From Phymatolithon calcareum (lineage: Eukaryota; Rhodophyta; Florideophyceae; Hapalidiales), in the NCBI GenBank assembly GCA_977006965.1, contig OZ345368.1, forward strand, positions 1,612,001 to 1,676,000: a stretch of DNA of 64,000 nt, in the 5' to 3' direction. Both the position numbers and the translations under genes were made by a program. Each line of letters begins with the position of its first letter. Position 1 is the stretch's first letter. Positions 10,050-21,112 of this stretch are shown here, piece by piece. The notes under the pieces were generated by a model. That model was not told the origin of the DNA, made no database searches, and saw only the letters and a list, made by a program, of their open reading frames with translations.

Positions 10050-10248
10050 AGCTTAAGTTCAACTCGTTCTCCAGGAAGTAATAATTGCATTCCATTCCAT
10101 TCCCAAAAGAGCAGTGCCACTTGTATTACTTTAAAAAGTTTGGAGGACGTGAAAAAGGGAAAGGAGATCACTGCACCACCACCCCAACGTGCTTCGATTC
10201 GAGGCTCGTGGTCGGACTGTGCCAATCCAAAAAGCTGTACAGACAATT

Positions 10249-10563
10249 AAAAACAATGCGCTCCACCTGTGGTATAGTGGTAAAACTGCCTCCGCGCACC
10301 TGTGCGCATGTTTCGGTATGATACAGGAAGGAATGTGAGGTCGCCGGTTCGAGTCCTGTCCCAAACAAGAATTGAATTACGTTCCGCGAAGGGCACACGG
10401 ATTTCGCCGTGTAGTGGTGTGCCGCAGTACTCGCGGGAAGCAGTTACGCGAGTACCCAGAATGGATCCAGCTCATGAACATCTTAGAGGCCCCCTAGATG
10501 TGAGCTACCTTAGCGTAGCTCGAATATCATGCAATAAACAAACAAACAAACAAAAACAATGCG
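10249..10563 (+). mobile_element. Complete tRNA-derived SINE with 12-bp target duplications
   Basis: The body (10261-10551, 291 bp) starts with a tRNA-like head: A box TGGTATAGTGG at 10270-10280 and B box GGTTCGAGTCC at 10346-10356, the internal RNA polymerase III promoter. A unique region follows, then a small hairpin (GAGCTAC-CTTAGC-GTAGCTC), CAATAAA and a (CAAA)n tail. It is flanked by AAAAACAATGCG at 10249-10260 and 10552-10563, a perfect target-site duplication that fixes both ends and shows mobilisation by a LINE reverse transcriptase acting in trans. The head is not a working tRNA: the acceptor ends do not pair and the T-stem has a mismatch. The perfect duplication suggests a fairly recent insertion. 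No second copy was noticed in this window. Confidence 0.88.
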
Positions 10564-12059
10564 GGTTGTTGATGAGTCTGAGGCTTTTTTCCCGTACATA
10601 CGGCGCCACCTTTGTAAATAAATTGCAAGCACTTTTTGTAAAACTTCTACCCGGTTTTGGTTTCCCCTATCGTCGCGCCATGAAACGGATTAGAACACCG
10701 CAGTTCATCAATTCGTAGGCCTTCCAACACTGGCTTGCGCCAATAGGCTTAGGTGAAGGTATAAGTTTTGGTATAGTATTTTCTGAACGTATATGTATAC
10801 ATGTGTGTGGTCCGTTGTTGCCGGACAAAACACACCACACATTTTCAGCAACACTGCAAATCGTTGAGGTGTGACAATCGACATTATTAGCATCGACCCA
10901 GGAGCCCTACAACGGCTCCTTCCAATCTAATCACCGACACTATGTATACACGCAATGATGCAGTGGCACAAGAAGCTGAAGGAATAACTTTAGGCTATCT
11001 AAATTCCGGTATTGGTTCTACGACCTGGAAGCACGCAATATGCTTCCAGCGAATCCAGCCACGGCTGGAAGGTGATCGGAAGTCTACCTGAGCAGTTTCT
11101 CCTAGTTTTAGAAGAGCCATCGCTCGATAGACACCACATGGTGGTGTAATACAAAGGCCAGAGTAATCTTGATGGTCAGTTAATCATCTTTGGTGTACTG
11201 TACGTGCACGATCGTCTGTTTTGCAAACTCGAGTAATTTACATCCAGTTATTAGTTGTACTTGTATGCCGGACGAGCAAGACCGACTCATATGCCTTGAA
11301 ATGTACGAAATCTAGATCTAATTTTGGTCCGGGAAAGGGCCAAAAACCCTGGTGGTAAAATGTAGGGATGACAAACCCTACAATAAAGGCATATGGTGCA
11401 TGCCGCTGCCAGCAACTCGTCATATGGATTCTGCGCCGCAGTGGATACCCCGATTTCCAGCGCCACATTGAAAAGGCTAGGCCGTCATTTACGCTTGATG
11501 GTCCTCTTGAACGTAAACTCTTCTGTTGGTTAGAGTTTGCCTGCATCCAGCTGCCATGCTTCGCTAGGAAACGCGGGCAAGCTTTGTTTGTTTCGCAAGA
11601 TCGCAAAGGAAATCCAAAACACTATTAGAACATTTTGGAACCGTGGTGCCCGTCGTGTTACTTCCGGGCAGGGTTTTGCGCGATATTCCGTGTTTCCGTA
11701 CAAAAGGCAAATTTAGCAATGCCGAGCAGGCTCACCAGACTAGCTTCAAATTTGTCGACTGTCTATGGAAGCACTTCAAAAAGACGTCAGGCGTTTCATA
11801 TGAGCTAATTGAGGCGCGACTCGTGCATAAAGCGAAGGCGTAAGACAGTGCATCTTTATCGGTGTGTCTATGGACTTCTAGTCTACATAGTTGTAAGACT
11901 TGACCGCAAGGGGGGTTAAGGGCCTTGCACGGCGCTTCCTTTTGGTATCCCTATGCAAGCTCCGCACGACGAACAAATTCAAGAAATGCATCCACATTTA
12001 CGTACAAAAAATAATGTACTGTACAGTATTGCAGTGATGTAATGATTAGATTAATCGGG

Positions 12060-12989
12060 TCAAGAATACGGTCTACAGTACACCGTAGACATTATTTCTG
12101 GAACGCAGTTGGGTCTGGCAAAAATGTTGAGAACTAAAAAGAGAAATTGATCATAGTGATCATTTTCTCTTCCGGACGCCACTTGCTGGAGGCCCTCTGT
12201 TTCTAGTCCAAATAGAAGTGTCCAGTCTCGTGGGAAGGTACAGAACTGGAGAGGAATGAAGCCCCAGTCTGTTTCGAACACTGCGAATTAAATACTGTGT
12301 GGGCGACAAAGTGTGCTACAGGCTTGATATTGCAAAAACCCGACGTGTAACCTAGAAATATGAACACGAAGAAAAAATTCTTCTTGGAACTGGAGTGGGA
12401 TATGAGAGACGGCCTCTTGGTGGGATGGGCGAAAGTCTCCCTTGGTTAAGATGATTACGAGTCTTGCATGCAGACAGCCGTTTGTACCAGTGCATAATTC
12501 TACAGGAATCACAACCTGGCAATGGTCAAGCTCGTTGGGAACGTTCGAGTCAAGAGTACTTTTTTCCAGTCTCGGTAGTATCGAGGAGGGCAGTGTGTCG
12601 ACATTGTTGGAATAGCCCGGAGCTCCCAATTCGTGATTGGCTCAAATTGGGCACTCGACAATAATTAGAGAGCCGGTGAGTTCATTAAGACGAACAAAAA
12701 TGTGGGTGATTTGAATATCACAGAAAGGTAAATTTCGAAAGTACTGTAGAGCTGTTCTTGTTGCACAACAATCACAATTCCTGGGAGTCGTTCCGCACGA
12801 GGGACAAAGACCTGCAGAATGATGGATGTCTGATAATGAGGACCGCAATGGCAGAATGTTTTCGTCCTCAATCATGACTATCATGATGATGTTCAAATTA
12901 CTCTTTTCAGATATCAATTTTCTATGGAATGAAGATACTCCTTCCATGAGAAATAATTTACAATTGTAAGTGAAATGTCCCTGGACCAC
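12060..12989 (-). pseudogene. Decayed gene: one 310-codon frame with two stops
   Basis: A single minus-strand phase runs from 12989 to 12060 with only two internal stops (TGA near 12642, TAA at 12288), where about fifteen would be expected by chance. The three open pieces read like protein, with a cysteine cluster (LCPSCG then NCDCC) in the first, a hydrophobic strand pattern in the second and FPRDWTLLFGLETEG in the third. An upstream frame in another phase (13878-13258, also with stops) may be the same gene after a frameshift. The family is not recognised. Stop-codon readthrough is unlikely because TGA and TAA both occur. Confidence 0.35.
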
Positions 12990-15680
12990 TTTGCGTCACG
13001 CACGCCAGCAATCAAGAACATGTGGCGCGATGAAAGATGTTTATGTTCTCAACCTTTTGGAGAAAGTATGGAGAGACTGTAAGCTTGGCTCTATACAGTA
13101 TTGCAAGAAAGCAGCCAAAATAACCACTCGACCACTAGATTGGCAAAAATCGAAAGCCACCGCAGAAATAGATACGGTGTCGAGAGCCCTGAGATAGTAA
13201 AAGTGCCCACTTTAGATATTGCTGACGGCACCAAGAAGGAAAGATGGAATTTTTATTTTAGAAATAGTCAGCACCACGGCAACTGCCGTGTTGGGAGTTT
13301 TCATAAAAAGCGAAAATATGAGACAAAAACATCGAAATGATCTGCTTTTTAGTATCATAGACTTTACTCTCACGTGACCGCCTCTGCTGTTGATGATGCG
13401 GCGTGGCTGGACCTCCCTGTCTCCGTAGTTGTTCTGTCATGCAGAGGATAAAAATAAGCAGAAAATGGCTGTTTTCTATCTGAAGTACTTCCAGCAGGAG
13501 TCGGGTCAGTGGGATGCAGTATGCAATTTTATTTTGGCGATCATGAGTGGAATAAAGGAGCGCGCGGATAGTGCCCTGAGAGGAGACTCGTATTTTGACG
13601 GGAAGCACGCAACCCATTATTTGATATCATTAAGCCTTGGAAGCCATTGGGGACGTGCTCGACGCCGACAGATACAGCACTTGCACAGAAGAGATTACAT
13701 CATCAGACAGACACTTCGTACGATACAGTTTGTCCGCAACAGAGGCCGTAAAACATGTAAGATTTAAGTTATATTGTGGAAAACGTGACGGTCGGACGAT
13801 TATTGCACTACCGTTCCTCAGGTTGTCGGTCCTATTCTGTCGTTCAAGTGGCCGAGGCGGTCGTGCTGAGCAAATCAATTTGGGCCAAATAATGACCAGC
13901 GACTGTTGAAGAGTAGCTCTGCTTCCAAAGCAGAGCCAGATAATCGACGAATGTCAATCACCTAGTTGTCGTGTGTATATGTTCATCTACGTCCACAAGG
14001 GTCGCGTGCATCTCCCTTGTTCGCTGGCACGAACACGCTGTCGAGAGACCCGGAAGCGAGGAGACCTTTTCTTTATCATGGAGGCTGTGAGTCATGCGGC
14101 TGCCGTTGTACTTCCACAGAAACCATGTGCTGTACGTTTAGAGCAGGTCTTGCAGCATCAAAATGTCATGCAAATCATCATCGTGACATCGATTCCCCCA
14201 CCGTGAACGCAATTGTGCCTTGCCATTTTCACTGCGCCATGGATACCCTTTTCCATGTTTCGTTTTTTGAGAAGTGAGGCGTTCGCAGCTCTTAATAAAA
14301 TCCTGGCATACCCCTGCACTGTTTTGATTTGGTTGTGCGACTGTATGGACGGAAGTAAACACATAATCTTAGAAGTTGCAAGAGCTCCGCGAAGTTCACG
14401 CTCCTCGTAAATCTTGCCAAAAATCATCGACGCCTGATTGTTGTTAAGCACGACGCTCGCTCACCGGCTTGAGTAGAAACCTAAAGAGGATGAAGGGTAC
14501 AGTAACGGAAACCGTTCAATAGAAAAGTTTCTTTTTACGAATAAGTTTGCAATTTCTATATATATACGAAACAGCGCGCTAAAATGTCCTCTGAACCCTT
14601 AAGGGAATCTAATGATGGGCATTAAGACACACTTTTTGAACCCAACGGCTCCATATTTTCTGCCATGCAGCATCTGTTCTCGCAGAAGAAAGTATTGCTA
14701 TAAACCTCCTGCCACTGTCATGACGATAAATCTCACTGCTATGTAACTAAATGACTGTCCGATAAGGCACTCAGCAGTCATTGAAACAGAGTTCACAATT
14801 GGGTATCAGTGCGGAAGAACTACGGAAAATAACTACTTCGCGTTTATACGCCATGATGTCAAACTCCGAGCGCCAATTTCCGCCTCTGTGCGAAAGAAAT
14901 GAATCGTGCTTGTATGTACTCTCAGAACATGTATTAACGCAATGTTACGATTTGTGCAGATGAAAAGAAACGCGACTTGCGACAAGGACATGAACGGCCT
15001 TCATCTAGTCGACATTCATTGAATGAATACAAGCAGAACCGTAACTTCCCACAGAGCATGCACGTCTTTGTTCTCACGGTTTTATTTCTCACCTCCGAAT
15101 CTCACTAGTGTTTACAAACACAGTCCAGTCCTGAGATTGTTTATTATGATTTTGGGTTCGTATACCCAAGTGAGATTCCGAGATGAGAATCAAAACGGTG
15201 GTGTCAACTCTGTGCATGCTGTATGGGAAGTTAGACATACTTCGCGCCCTTACGCCAAACATTAACGTGCTCGTGTGAGAGTCCTAGGGTCTTTGGAGAA
15301 TTCAAGTGAACTCGGCATGGGACTTTACAAAACGAGGTTCTCTGTGCGACCGCCCAGCGGAGCGACCACACTTGGAATGATTCGTGGCCACGTAGCCTCT
15401 TGACTTTGCAACTGCACTGTGTTCGAGATTATGAGATTTTGGGACAGCCGGTTTCCCATACAAGTATACCGCATGCCAGTCTGTGCTGAATAGCATCTCC
15501 ATCTGGACAATTCCATCATCGCGGTGGGCGCCTGGTCAGCAAAATGCTTAGACGGCACGATTATACAACCTCTATGTAGCTTGAAAATCCCAGATTGAAT
15601 AGACGACAGCTTTTTTTTTTTACGAGCATGGGAGGTACAGTATTCCAGGTCATTTATCTCCGGGAAAGAAGTGGGGGCAA
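12990..15680. other. Intergenic stretch, no gene supported
   Basis: Frames of 60-120 codons on both strands overlap one another and show no motif. A plus frame at 13429-13767 and a minus frame at 14158-14451 are the most protein-like, but each is within the range expected by chance. Low GC and AT-rich runs (14540-14580) are the only other structure seen. Confidence 0.35.
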
Positions 15681-15712
15681 CTCCATGAACGAGACCGGTC
15701 TCGTTCATGGAG
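15681..15712. repeat. 32-bp perfect palindrome upstream of the kinase gene
   Basis: CTCCATGAACGAGACC is followed directly by its reverse complement, with no spacer (centre between 15696 and 15697). It ends 61 bases before the kinase ATG at 15774. It also contains the ATG (15708, minus) of a 127-codon divergent frame running to 15325 that has no recognised family. A symmetric operator-like site in a divergent promoter is one reading; a foldback duplication is another. Confidence 0.9.
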
Positions 15713-15773
15713 GTGCCACGAAGGATCGTTTTCGAATTGAACTTAATGTTGATGATGAGACACGTGTACTGTA

Positions 15774-18700
15774 ATGATGGACCTGGAGGAATCCATCATA
15801 CTCTTGTACAAAAATGCAACGTACACTCCACACCAAATTTTCTCCGTTGCCGAAGTTGTCCAAGTTTCAGCCTCTTCCTTGACCCCGGGATGGGACTCTC
15901 TTCCAATCAAGGTAATGGACAACAAAAGTTCCGAACCAGCACTTTCAGCCAACAACGTCATCCGCGGCCGCAATGAAACATACGCTCTTCTCGAGGTAAT
16001 CGGTCGCGGTGCCTTCGGCGTCGTCTACAAGGGTATCGGTCGTCAAGAGGGCCGATACGTAGCAGTGAAACGTGTCGGGCGCGCCAAGTTGAATTCCGAC
16101 GAGGAGAAGCAATTGCAAGAGGAAATATCCCTTTTACGCAATCTTCGTGATCCCTACATTGTCAAATATGTCGAAGCCGTGGACGATCGCAACTCACCGT
16201 ACCTCGATATTGTCATGGAGTACGTCGAGGGAGGAAGTTTATTCACTATGGTCCGCGATATTCGCAAAAGTCTCACGGACCGCGATCGTGTCTTGCGTGT
16301 ATTGGGGGAGGACCCCGCCGCCATGTTCATTCGTCAGGTTGTGCTTGGATTGAGGTATTTGCACAGACAAGGTGTTGTGCATAGTGATATCAAGGGCGCC
16401 AACATTCTGGTCACGAAGGACCGTGGTGTTAAACTGGCGGATTTTGGCCTTGCGTCGACCAAATTAGGGAAGGATGCTACCGGAAAGGAGAATCCGATGG
16501 AATTCCTCGGATCCCCGTACTGGATGGCTCCCGAAATTGTGACCCAGACGGGTAAATCTACAGCGTCCGACATTTGGTCTGTGGGTTGCACGGTTATAGA
16601 ACTTTTGACAGGATTTCCACCGAATCATCATCTCATGGGACCGACAGCACTATATCGTCTCATTTCAGATGATTGCCCGCCATTACCCTCTGATATTTCT
16701 GCGGAATGCGAAGACTTTCTCAGAAAGTGCTTCAACAAAGATATGAAGTCGCGAGCAACAGCAGATGAGCTGCTAAAACATCGATGGCTTAATAAGGCTA
16801 ACAACATCAATTCCGATGAATCTCAAGTGCCACGTCCTCTAGCGTCCTCTGGACATGACAACTTGGACGAATTTTCTCAAAGCGGTACATATGAAAGTTT
16901 TCACGCCGGTGAAGACGCTCTGGTGGATGGCCTGCAAAAGCTGCAGATGTATGAAGAAGATGGGGACGATGATGACTTTGACGACATTGACTTTGGCTTT
17001 CCGTCGAATGATTCTTCAGATGCCAATGAAAAAGCAGTCTCTGTCCCTGGTGATAACAATAATCTAAACGGCGAGCACGACAATGCAAACTTTCGAATAG
17101 AAGGCTCAATCTATGATAGTACTGGAGGCATGTCTGCGGATTCATCATCTTTTCGTGAAGACCCTTTTCGAGATTTCAAGGAAGATCCAGAAGCAGAGTT
17201 GGAACGCGAGCGACAGCGAAATCAGAAAGAACTTTGGGATCGTGTAAAAAGCCATGCGCGGGCATTGGGAAAAACGGAGGAAACACACGTTTCCGCCTGC
17301 GAAGCGTTGGTGGACATGTTTCGAATCCATCCCGAACAACGTTACAACTTGATCTATGACCCAGGACTGTTGCCCATTCTTGAAGTACTGGAGAACAAGG
17401 GCGGGTTTAGCAATCGAGTTGTGGAATCGGTGCTACGAGTATCACTAAGCTTATTAGATTCGGACATGGATAAGGCAAACCCTATTTCCGGCAGGGGAAA
17501 GCCACAATCTCCAACCAAGCATGTGAAAACGCACATAAGATCAGGGTCCGCTAGACTCGATACCGACCCTGTGGGCTATCTGCACACGGCCAATATACCG
17601 CACGACCTCTGTCTCGCCGGTTTTCTACCTGCGGTCATGCGCTATTGCGACAAATCATGCTCTTTCGAAGCGAGATGTCTAGCTGCTCGATTTCTGGAAC
17701 ACATGTTACACGGGGAAACCACGCTGCATATGTTCATCGCATGTCGTGGATTTACAGTTTTCGTCACCATGCTTGAAGACAATGTGTTGGAAGCCGGGGT
17801 ATTGACGCGAATTGCACTGAGTGGAATTGAACGAATGTTATCCATGGATAATCAACGACATAAGCGAGATTTCTGTCGCCGCTTCGTATCGAGCGGTTTG
17901 CTACTACGGTTGGCGCAAAACATCTCACAGACGATGCGGTTATGCGAGAAATATAGTACCGATCATCGCGAACGAGATGTATTATTCCCGCATATTGTGC
18001 AATTGGCAAAACTTTTACAGACGTTTGCCGCACGCGCCGATCTAACTGTCAAGGCGAAAATGACGGCGCCGGAAGTATTGCACCCTATCATCAGTATGGT
18101 GGTCGACCGTGAGATTCCACGTGAGGCAGTGCAGAGCATTCTTTGCTGCATTCGGGACATTTCGCGTGACCCGCAGACGCATCGAGCGTTGCAGGATGCT
18201 GGCGCGATTGAGAATCTTGTGCGACATCTGTCTCTGGATGTCGATGCAAGTACGGCTTGCGGTAACAAGCCGAGACATTTCATCGTGTCCACGTTGTACA
18301 ATTTGTGTATTGTGTCGCCGGCACGACAGGAGGCGGCGGCTCGGGCTGGACTTGTGCCTCATTTGATACGGTATATTCGGTCAAAGGATATGAATTTACG
18401 GGCGTTGTGCGTGGATATCTATTCCGGATTGGCGCTGGCGGGACATCGAACGCGATTGGAATTGCGCAAATGTAACGGGATTGATTTCTATGTGGAGTTA
18501 TTGGAAATGTTGAGTGTACCAGGTACGGTTCGAAAATGGCAGGCGAGAGTTTTACAGGCGGTTTCTGAATGGTTGGAAGATCAATCGGAGGCGGAAGCTG
18601 TTGAAGGTCGTCTTGTGTTGGAGGAGAATTGTTCAAAGGTTTGCAAATCACTTGCTGGTGTGGGGGTTGAGGATGTTGAAGGGATTTTGGAACCTTATTG

Positions 18701-19031
18701 GAGACTTGTTACTGGGTCTACGAGGGTGAATAATGCTTATGGGAGGAATGAAGAACTGATGTCGACTATGGTGAGTTGGCTTGATGTGATGTATTCGGAT
18801 AAGGTTAGGGGAAGTGTTGGAGGACCAAGGGGAAGATTGTTGTTGTTGAGAACTTTGCTTGCACATGCAAGATTGTGGAGGAAGGATTCGGTACCTAATG
18901 GATTGGTGCAGGCGCTGAGGTTTCTTTTGGAAGGTGTTGTGTTGCAAACTGATGAAGCTATTACGGTTCGTAAGCAGGCTTCGCAACTTGTTGACGCTCT
19001 TCAAAGTATACAGACAGAGGGGTTGATGTAG
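15774..19031 (+). CDS. Cdc15/MAP3K-epsilon family protein kinase with armadillo-type C-terminus
   Basis: One uninterrupted frame encodes 1085 residues; ATG at 15774 (ATGATGG) or, if the first 47 residues are leader, 15915 just before the conserved part. The kinase domain spans about 70-340: glycine loop IGRGAFGVV (76-84), Lys99, catalytic HSDIKGAN (203-210), DFG (223-225) and GSPYWMAPE (246-254). The order and the KGANIL and GSPYWMAPE motifs match the STE11-like branch that includes plant MAP3K-epsilon and fungal Cdc7/Cdc15 kinases of the septation and mitotic-exit pathways. The usual Arg of HRD is Ser here, so it is a non-RD kinase that may not need activation-loop phosphorylation. An acidic linker (385-500) leads to a helical C-terminal half rich in Leu/Ala/Val resembling ARM/HEAT repeats, the scaffold region of this family. 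A role in cell-division or polarity signalling is inferred from the family. A perfect palindrome lies in its promoter. Confidence 0.9.
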   Translation: MMDLEESIILLYKNATYTPHQIFSVAEVVQVSASSLTPGWDSLPIKVMDNKSSEPALSANNVIRGRNETYALLEVIGRGAFGVVYKGIGRQEGRYVAVKRVGRAKLNSDEEKQLQEEISLLRNLRDPYIVKYVEAVDDRNSPYLDIVMEYVEGGSLFTMVRDIRKSLTDRDRVLRVLGEDPAAMFIRQVVLGLRYLHRQGVVHSDIKGANILVTKDRGVKLADFGLASTKLGKDATGKENPMEFLGSPYWMAPEIVTQTGKSTASDIWSVGCTVIELLTGFPPNHHLMGPTALYRLISDDCPPLPSDISAECEDFLRKCFNKDMKSRATADELLKHRWLNKANNINSDESQVPRPLASSGHDNLDEFSQSGTYESFHAGEDALVDGLQKLQMYEEDGDDDDFDDIDFGFPSNDSSDANEKAVSVPGDNNNLNGEHDNANFRIEGSIYDSTGGMSADSSSFREDPFRDFKEDPEAELERERQRNQKELWDRVKSHARALGKTEETHVSACEALVDMFRIHPEQRYNLIYDPGLLPILEVLENKGGFSNRVVESVLRVSLSLLDSDMDKANPISGRGKPQSPTKHVKTHIRSGSARLDTDPVGYLHTANIPHDLCLAGFLPAVMRYCDKSCSFEARCLAARFLEHMLHGETTLHMFIACRGFTVFVTMLEDNVLEAGVLTRIALSGIERMLSMDNQRHKRDFCRRFVSSGLLLRLAQNISQTMRLCEKYSTDHRERDVLFPHIVQLAKLLQTFAARADLTVKAKMTAPEVLHPIISMVVDREIPREAVQSILCCIRDISRDPQTHRALQDAGAIENLVRHLSLDVDASTACGNKPRHFIVSTLYNLCIVSPARQEAAARAGLVPHLIRYIRSKDMNLRALCVDIYSGLALAGHRTRLELRKCNGIDFYVELLEMLSVPGTVRKWQARVLQAVSEWLEDQSEAEAVEGRLVLEENCSKVCKSLAGVGVEDVEGILEPYWRLVTGSTRVNNAYGRNEELMSTMVSWLDVMYSDKVRGSVGGPRGRLLLLRTLLAHARLWRKDSVPNGLVQALRFLLEGVVLQTDEAITVRKQASQLVDALQSIQTEGLM

Positions 19032-19327
19032 CATTGAGTTTGCGTTGGCAAAAGTGTGGTGTAGTGTGGTGTGGTGAGGTGAAATATTCTATTTGTACAG
19101 ATAAAGTAATGTTAACGCTAAATCGTAATTGCGTGTCTTGCAATTCAGTGCTTGACTTCCCTTCCGTCCTCCCTTTGCTGAAGTGCATGCGTGAATTGTT
19201 TCGGAAGCTGAGCTGAGCTTATCGATCGACAACACATCGCAACGTAAGTACTGTTTACGAAACGACAAGTTGTGTGCACGAGAAACGAGAGGTTTCGTCA
19301 TCCCGGCCAGCCAAATCAATCACGCAG

Positions 19328-20386
19328 TCAGTCAATCACGCTCATCCACACATCAATGCCCCTGGCCCACCCGGCATTGCGCGTACAGTCAGTTGCACAT
19401 GCAGACGGGGCGACGACGGGGCAGACACGTAGCGTAGCGCAAGAAGGGCAAGTACATACTGTATTTACAGCGGAGCGCAAGAAGCCGAGTCGTTGAACAC
19501 ATCTAGAAAATAAATCCATCCATCCATCCTTCCATCCCGACCGCGGTAAGCGGCGAGAACAGAGACGCACCTACCTGGACGAATAACTTTCCATGAGCTG
19601 CGAAATATCAACAGGAGGCGGCGTATACGCATGCAGAAAGAGGTCATTGTGCCGACGCGCATCCTCACGCCACTGCTCGCGAAGCGCGGGACTCACCACA
19701 AACGGCGCCGTATCGCACGTCGCACACTCCCTTGGCGGCGCATGCGCGTCAAGCGCGGAGTAGAACGACGTGAAGGATGCTTCATTACCCGTCCATTTAC
19801 GCGAGATTGGATCGAGGGTCATGAGCACGGTGGATATTGCTGTGGTTGTTGTAGTGGGGGCTGGAAGCACGTCGTCGAGATTAAGATCTGCAAAGTCGCC
19901 ATCTTCCGACCACCGTTCGGCAAACTGCGACAGCGCGGTCGCACACGGACGCGCGTCGGATGCGGATGTGGTTGATGCTCTGCCCGCTAAGTTTCCGTCG
20001 GAAAATACGTTCGGGGACGAGGCGGGGTGAAGTGGAGACGCCAGCGGCGCAAGCGGCGCAAGCGGAGCAAGCGGCGCAAGGGCAGACGCGGATGACGGCG
20101 CGGGGGAGGGCGAAGCGGAAGGAGAGCAGGCGGAAGGGGGGGAAGGGGCCGGGACTGACGCGGAGATCAATACGGATTCCGGAGATGTTGGCGGGTCACT
20201 TCGACGTGCGGAAAACATGCAGGAGACGAGGAGATGATGCATGGCATCGCGCCGTCTGCGGCGCGCGCGCGGACGTTTCGGACTGCGCGGCCAGAGGGTT
20301 TCCATCAGGGGTACTGTACAAGTGGAGGTGGTGAAGGGACACCCGCACGCGCGCGCGCAACTAGAGGTGGATGCGAGCAGGTGCAT
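19328..20386 (-). CDS. Low-complexity Ala/Pro/Ser protein with conserved-looking C-terminus; possible two-exon gene
   Basis: From ATG at 20386 the open frame gives 271 residues to 19571. Residues 58-125 are Ser/Pro/Ala-rich with a tandem LAPLAPLAPLAPLAS; then an acidic patch (ERWSEDGDFADLNLDDV) and a better-ordered tail (RKWTGNEASFTSFYSALD through LREQWREDARRHND to QLMESY). ATGs at residues 28, 49 and 57 are other possible starts. The last codons coincide with a good donor, CCAG|GTAGGT, and 72 bases later TTTATTTTCTAG is a good acceptor. Splicing (exons 20386-19575 and 19502-19328) keeps the frame and would give 328 residues with a cysteine-rich end. If unspliced the protein stops at 19571. 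The gene is convergent with the kinase. No family is recognised; a disordered regulatory or transcription-related protein is a guess. Confidence 0.5.
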
Positions 20387-21112
20387 TCATAGTTTGGGCG
20401 CGCTACGGCTGAGGAAAGAATGTCGCGGAATGGACGGGAAGAGATATGCAGGCATTATGTGTATGCTGTGTACTGTACACTACAGTACTGCGGGTTTCTA
20501 CACGCGTACAGGCCAATCAGGCGGACGAGTTGAACGAAAGGGTGCCATATGCGTCCGTAGGCAATGTCGTACACGTGTGGGAGCGGCGGATGGTGAGATT
20601 TGGTGGTTTTGGGGGTCGCGCTCGTTGGTGAATCTATCGGTCGGAGTGCGTTGACGGGACAGGGAAGGGGGTTTGTTTCTGGTGGAGATTAGTGGGTGCT
20701 GCAGTGTGGACTATTACAAGGCATTTGGTGCGGAGCAGGTTGTGTGATGATAGCTACAGTACAGTAGCGATGGGAAGGAAGCTGTGGGTACTAGTGTAGT
20801 GCAAGTAGTGTAGAGGTTGTAAAAAGGGAGTTGTCAATTTATTTACAGTATGTTTCGCTTAAATACAAGCAAGCAGGCAATCATGCATGCGACTTTGGGA
20901 GGTAAAAAAACAGAAGACGAGAGGGAGATGGTATTTGTCAATGTGACCAGGGAAGAATATAGAACTTGTCAAGTTGGATATTTATGTTAATTTCTTGCAT
21001 GCTACCCCGCAAGTTGTTAGTAAAGTGGTACTATACAATACAATCCATAAATCTCTATCTATTCCTACCTAAACCAACATCTTCCTCAAGACCAGCAAAA
21101 GCCATCAATCCC

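Larger units (their letters stand above)
9344..12059. other. Intergenic stretch holding a foldback and a SINE
   Basis: No protein gene is supported. It contains the perfect foldback at 9975-10049 and the SINE at 10249-10563. From 10564 to 12059 no repeat or gene is recognised beyond TACTGTA-type words near 12010-12060. Confidence 0.4.

Noticed and set aside
10261-10372. An intron-containing tRNA gene
   Set aside because: A and B boxes are good but the acceptor arms do not pair, the T-stem is mismatched and flanking 12-bp duplications plus a (CAAA)n tail show a SINE.
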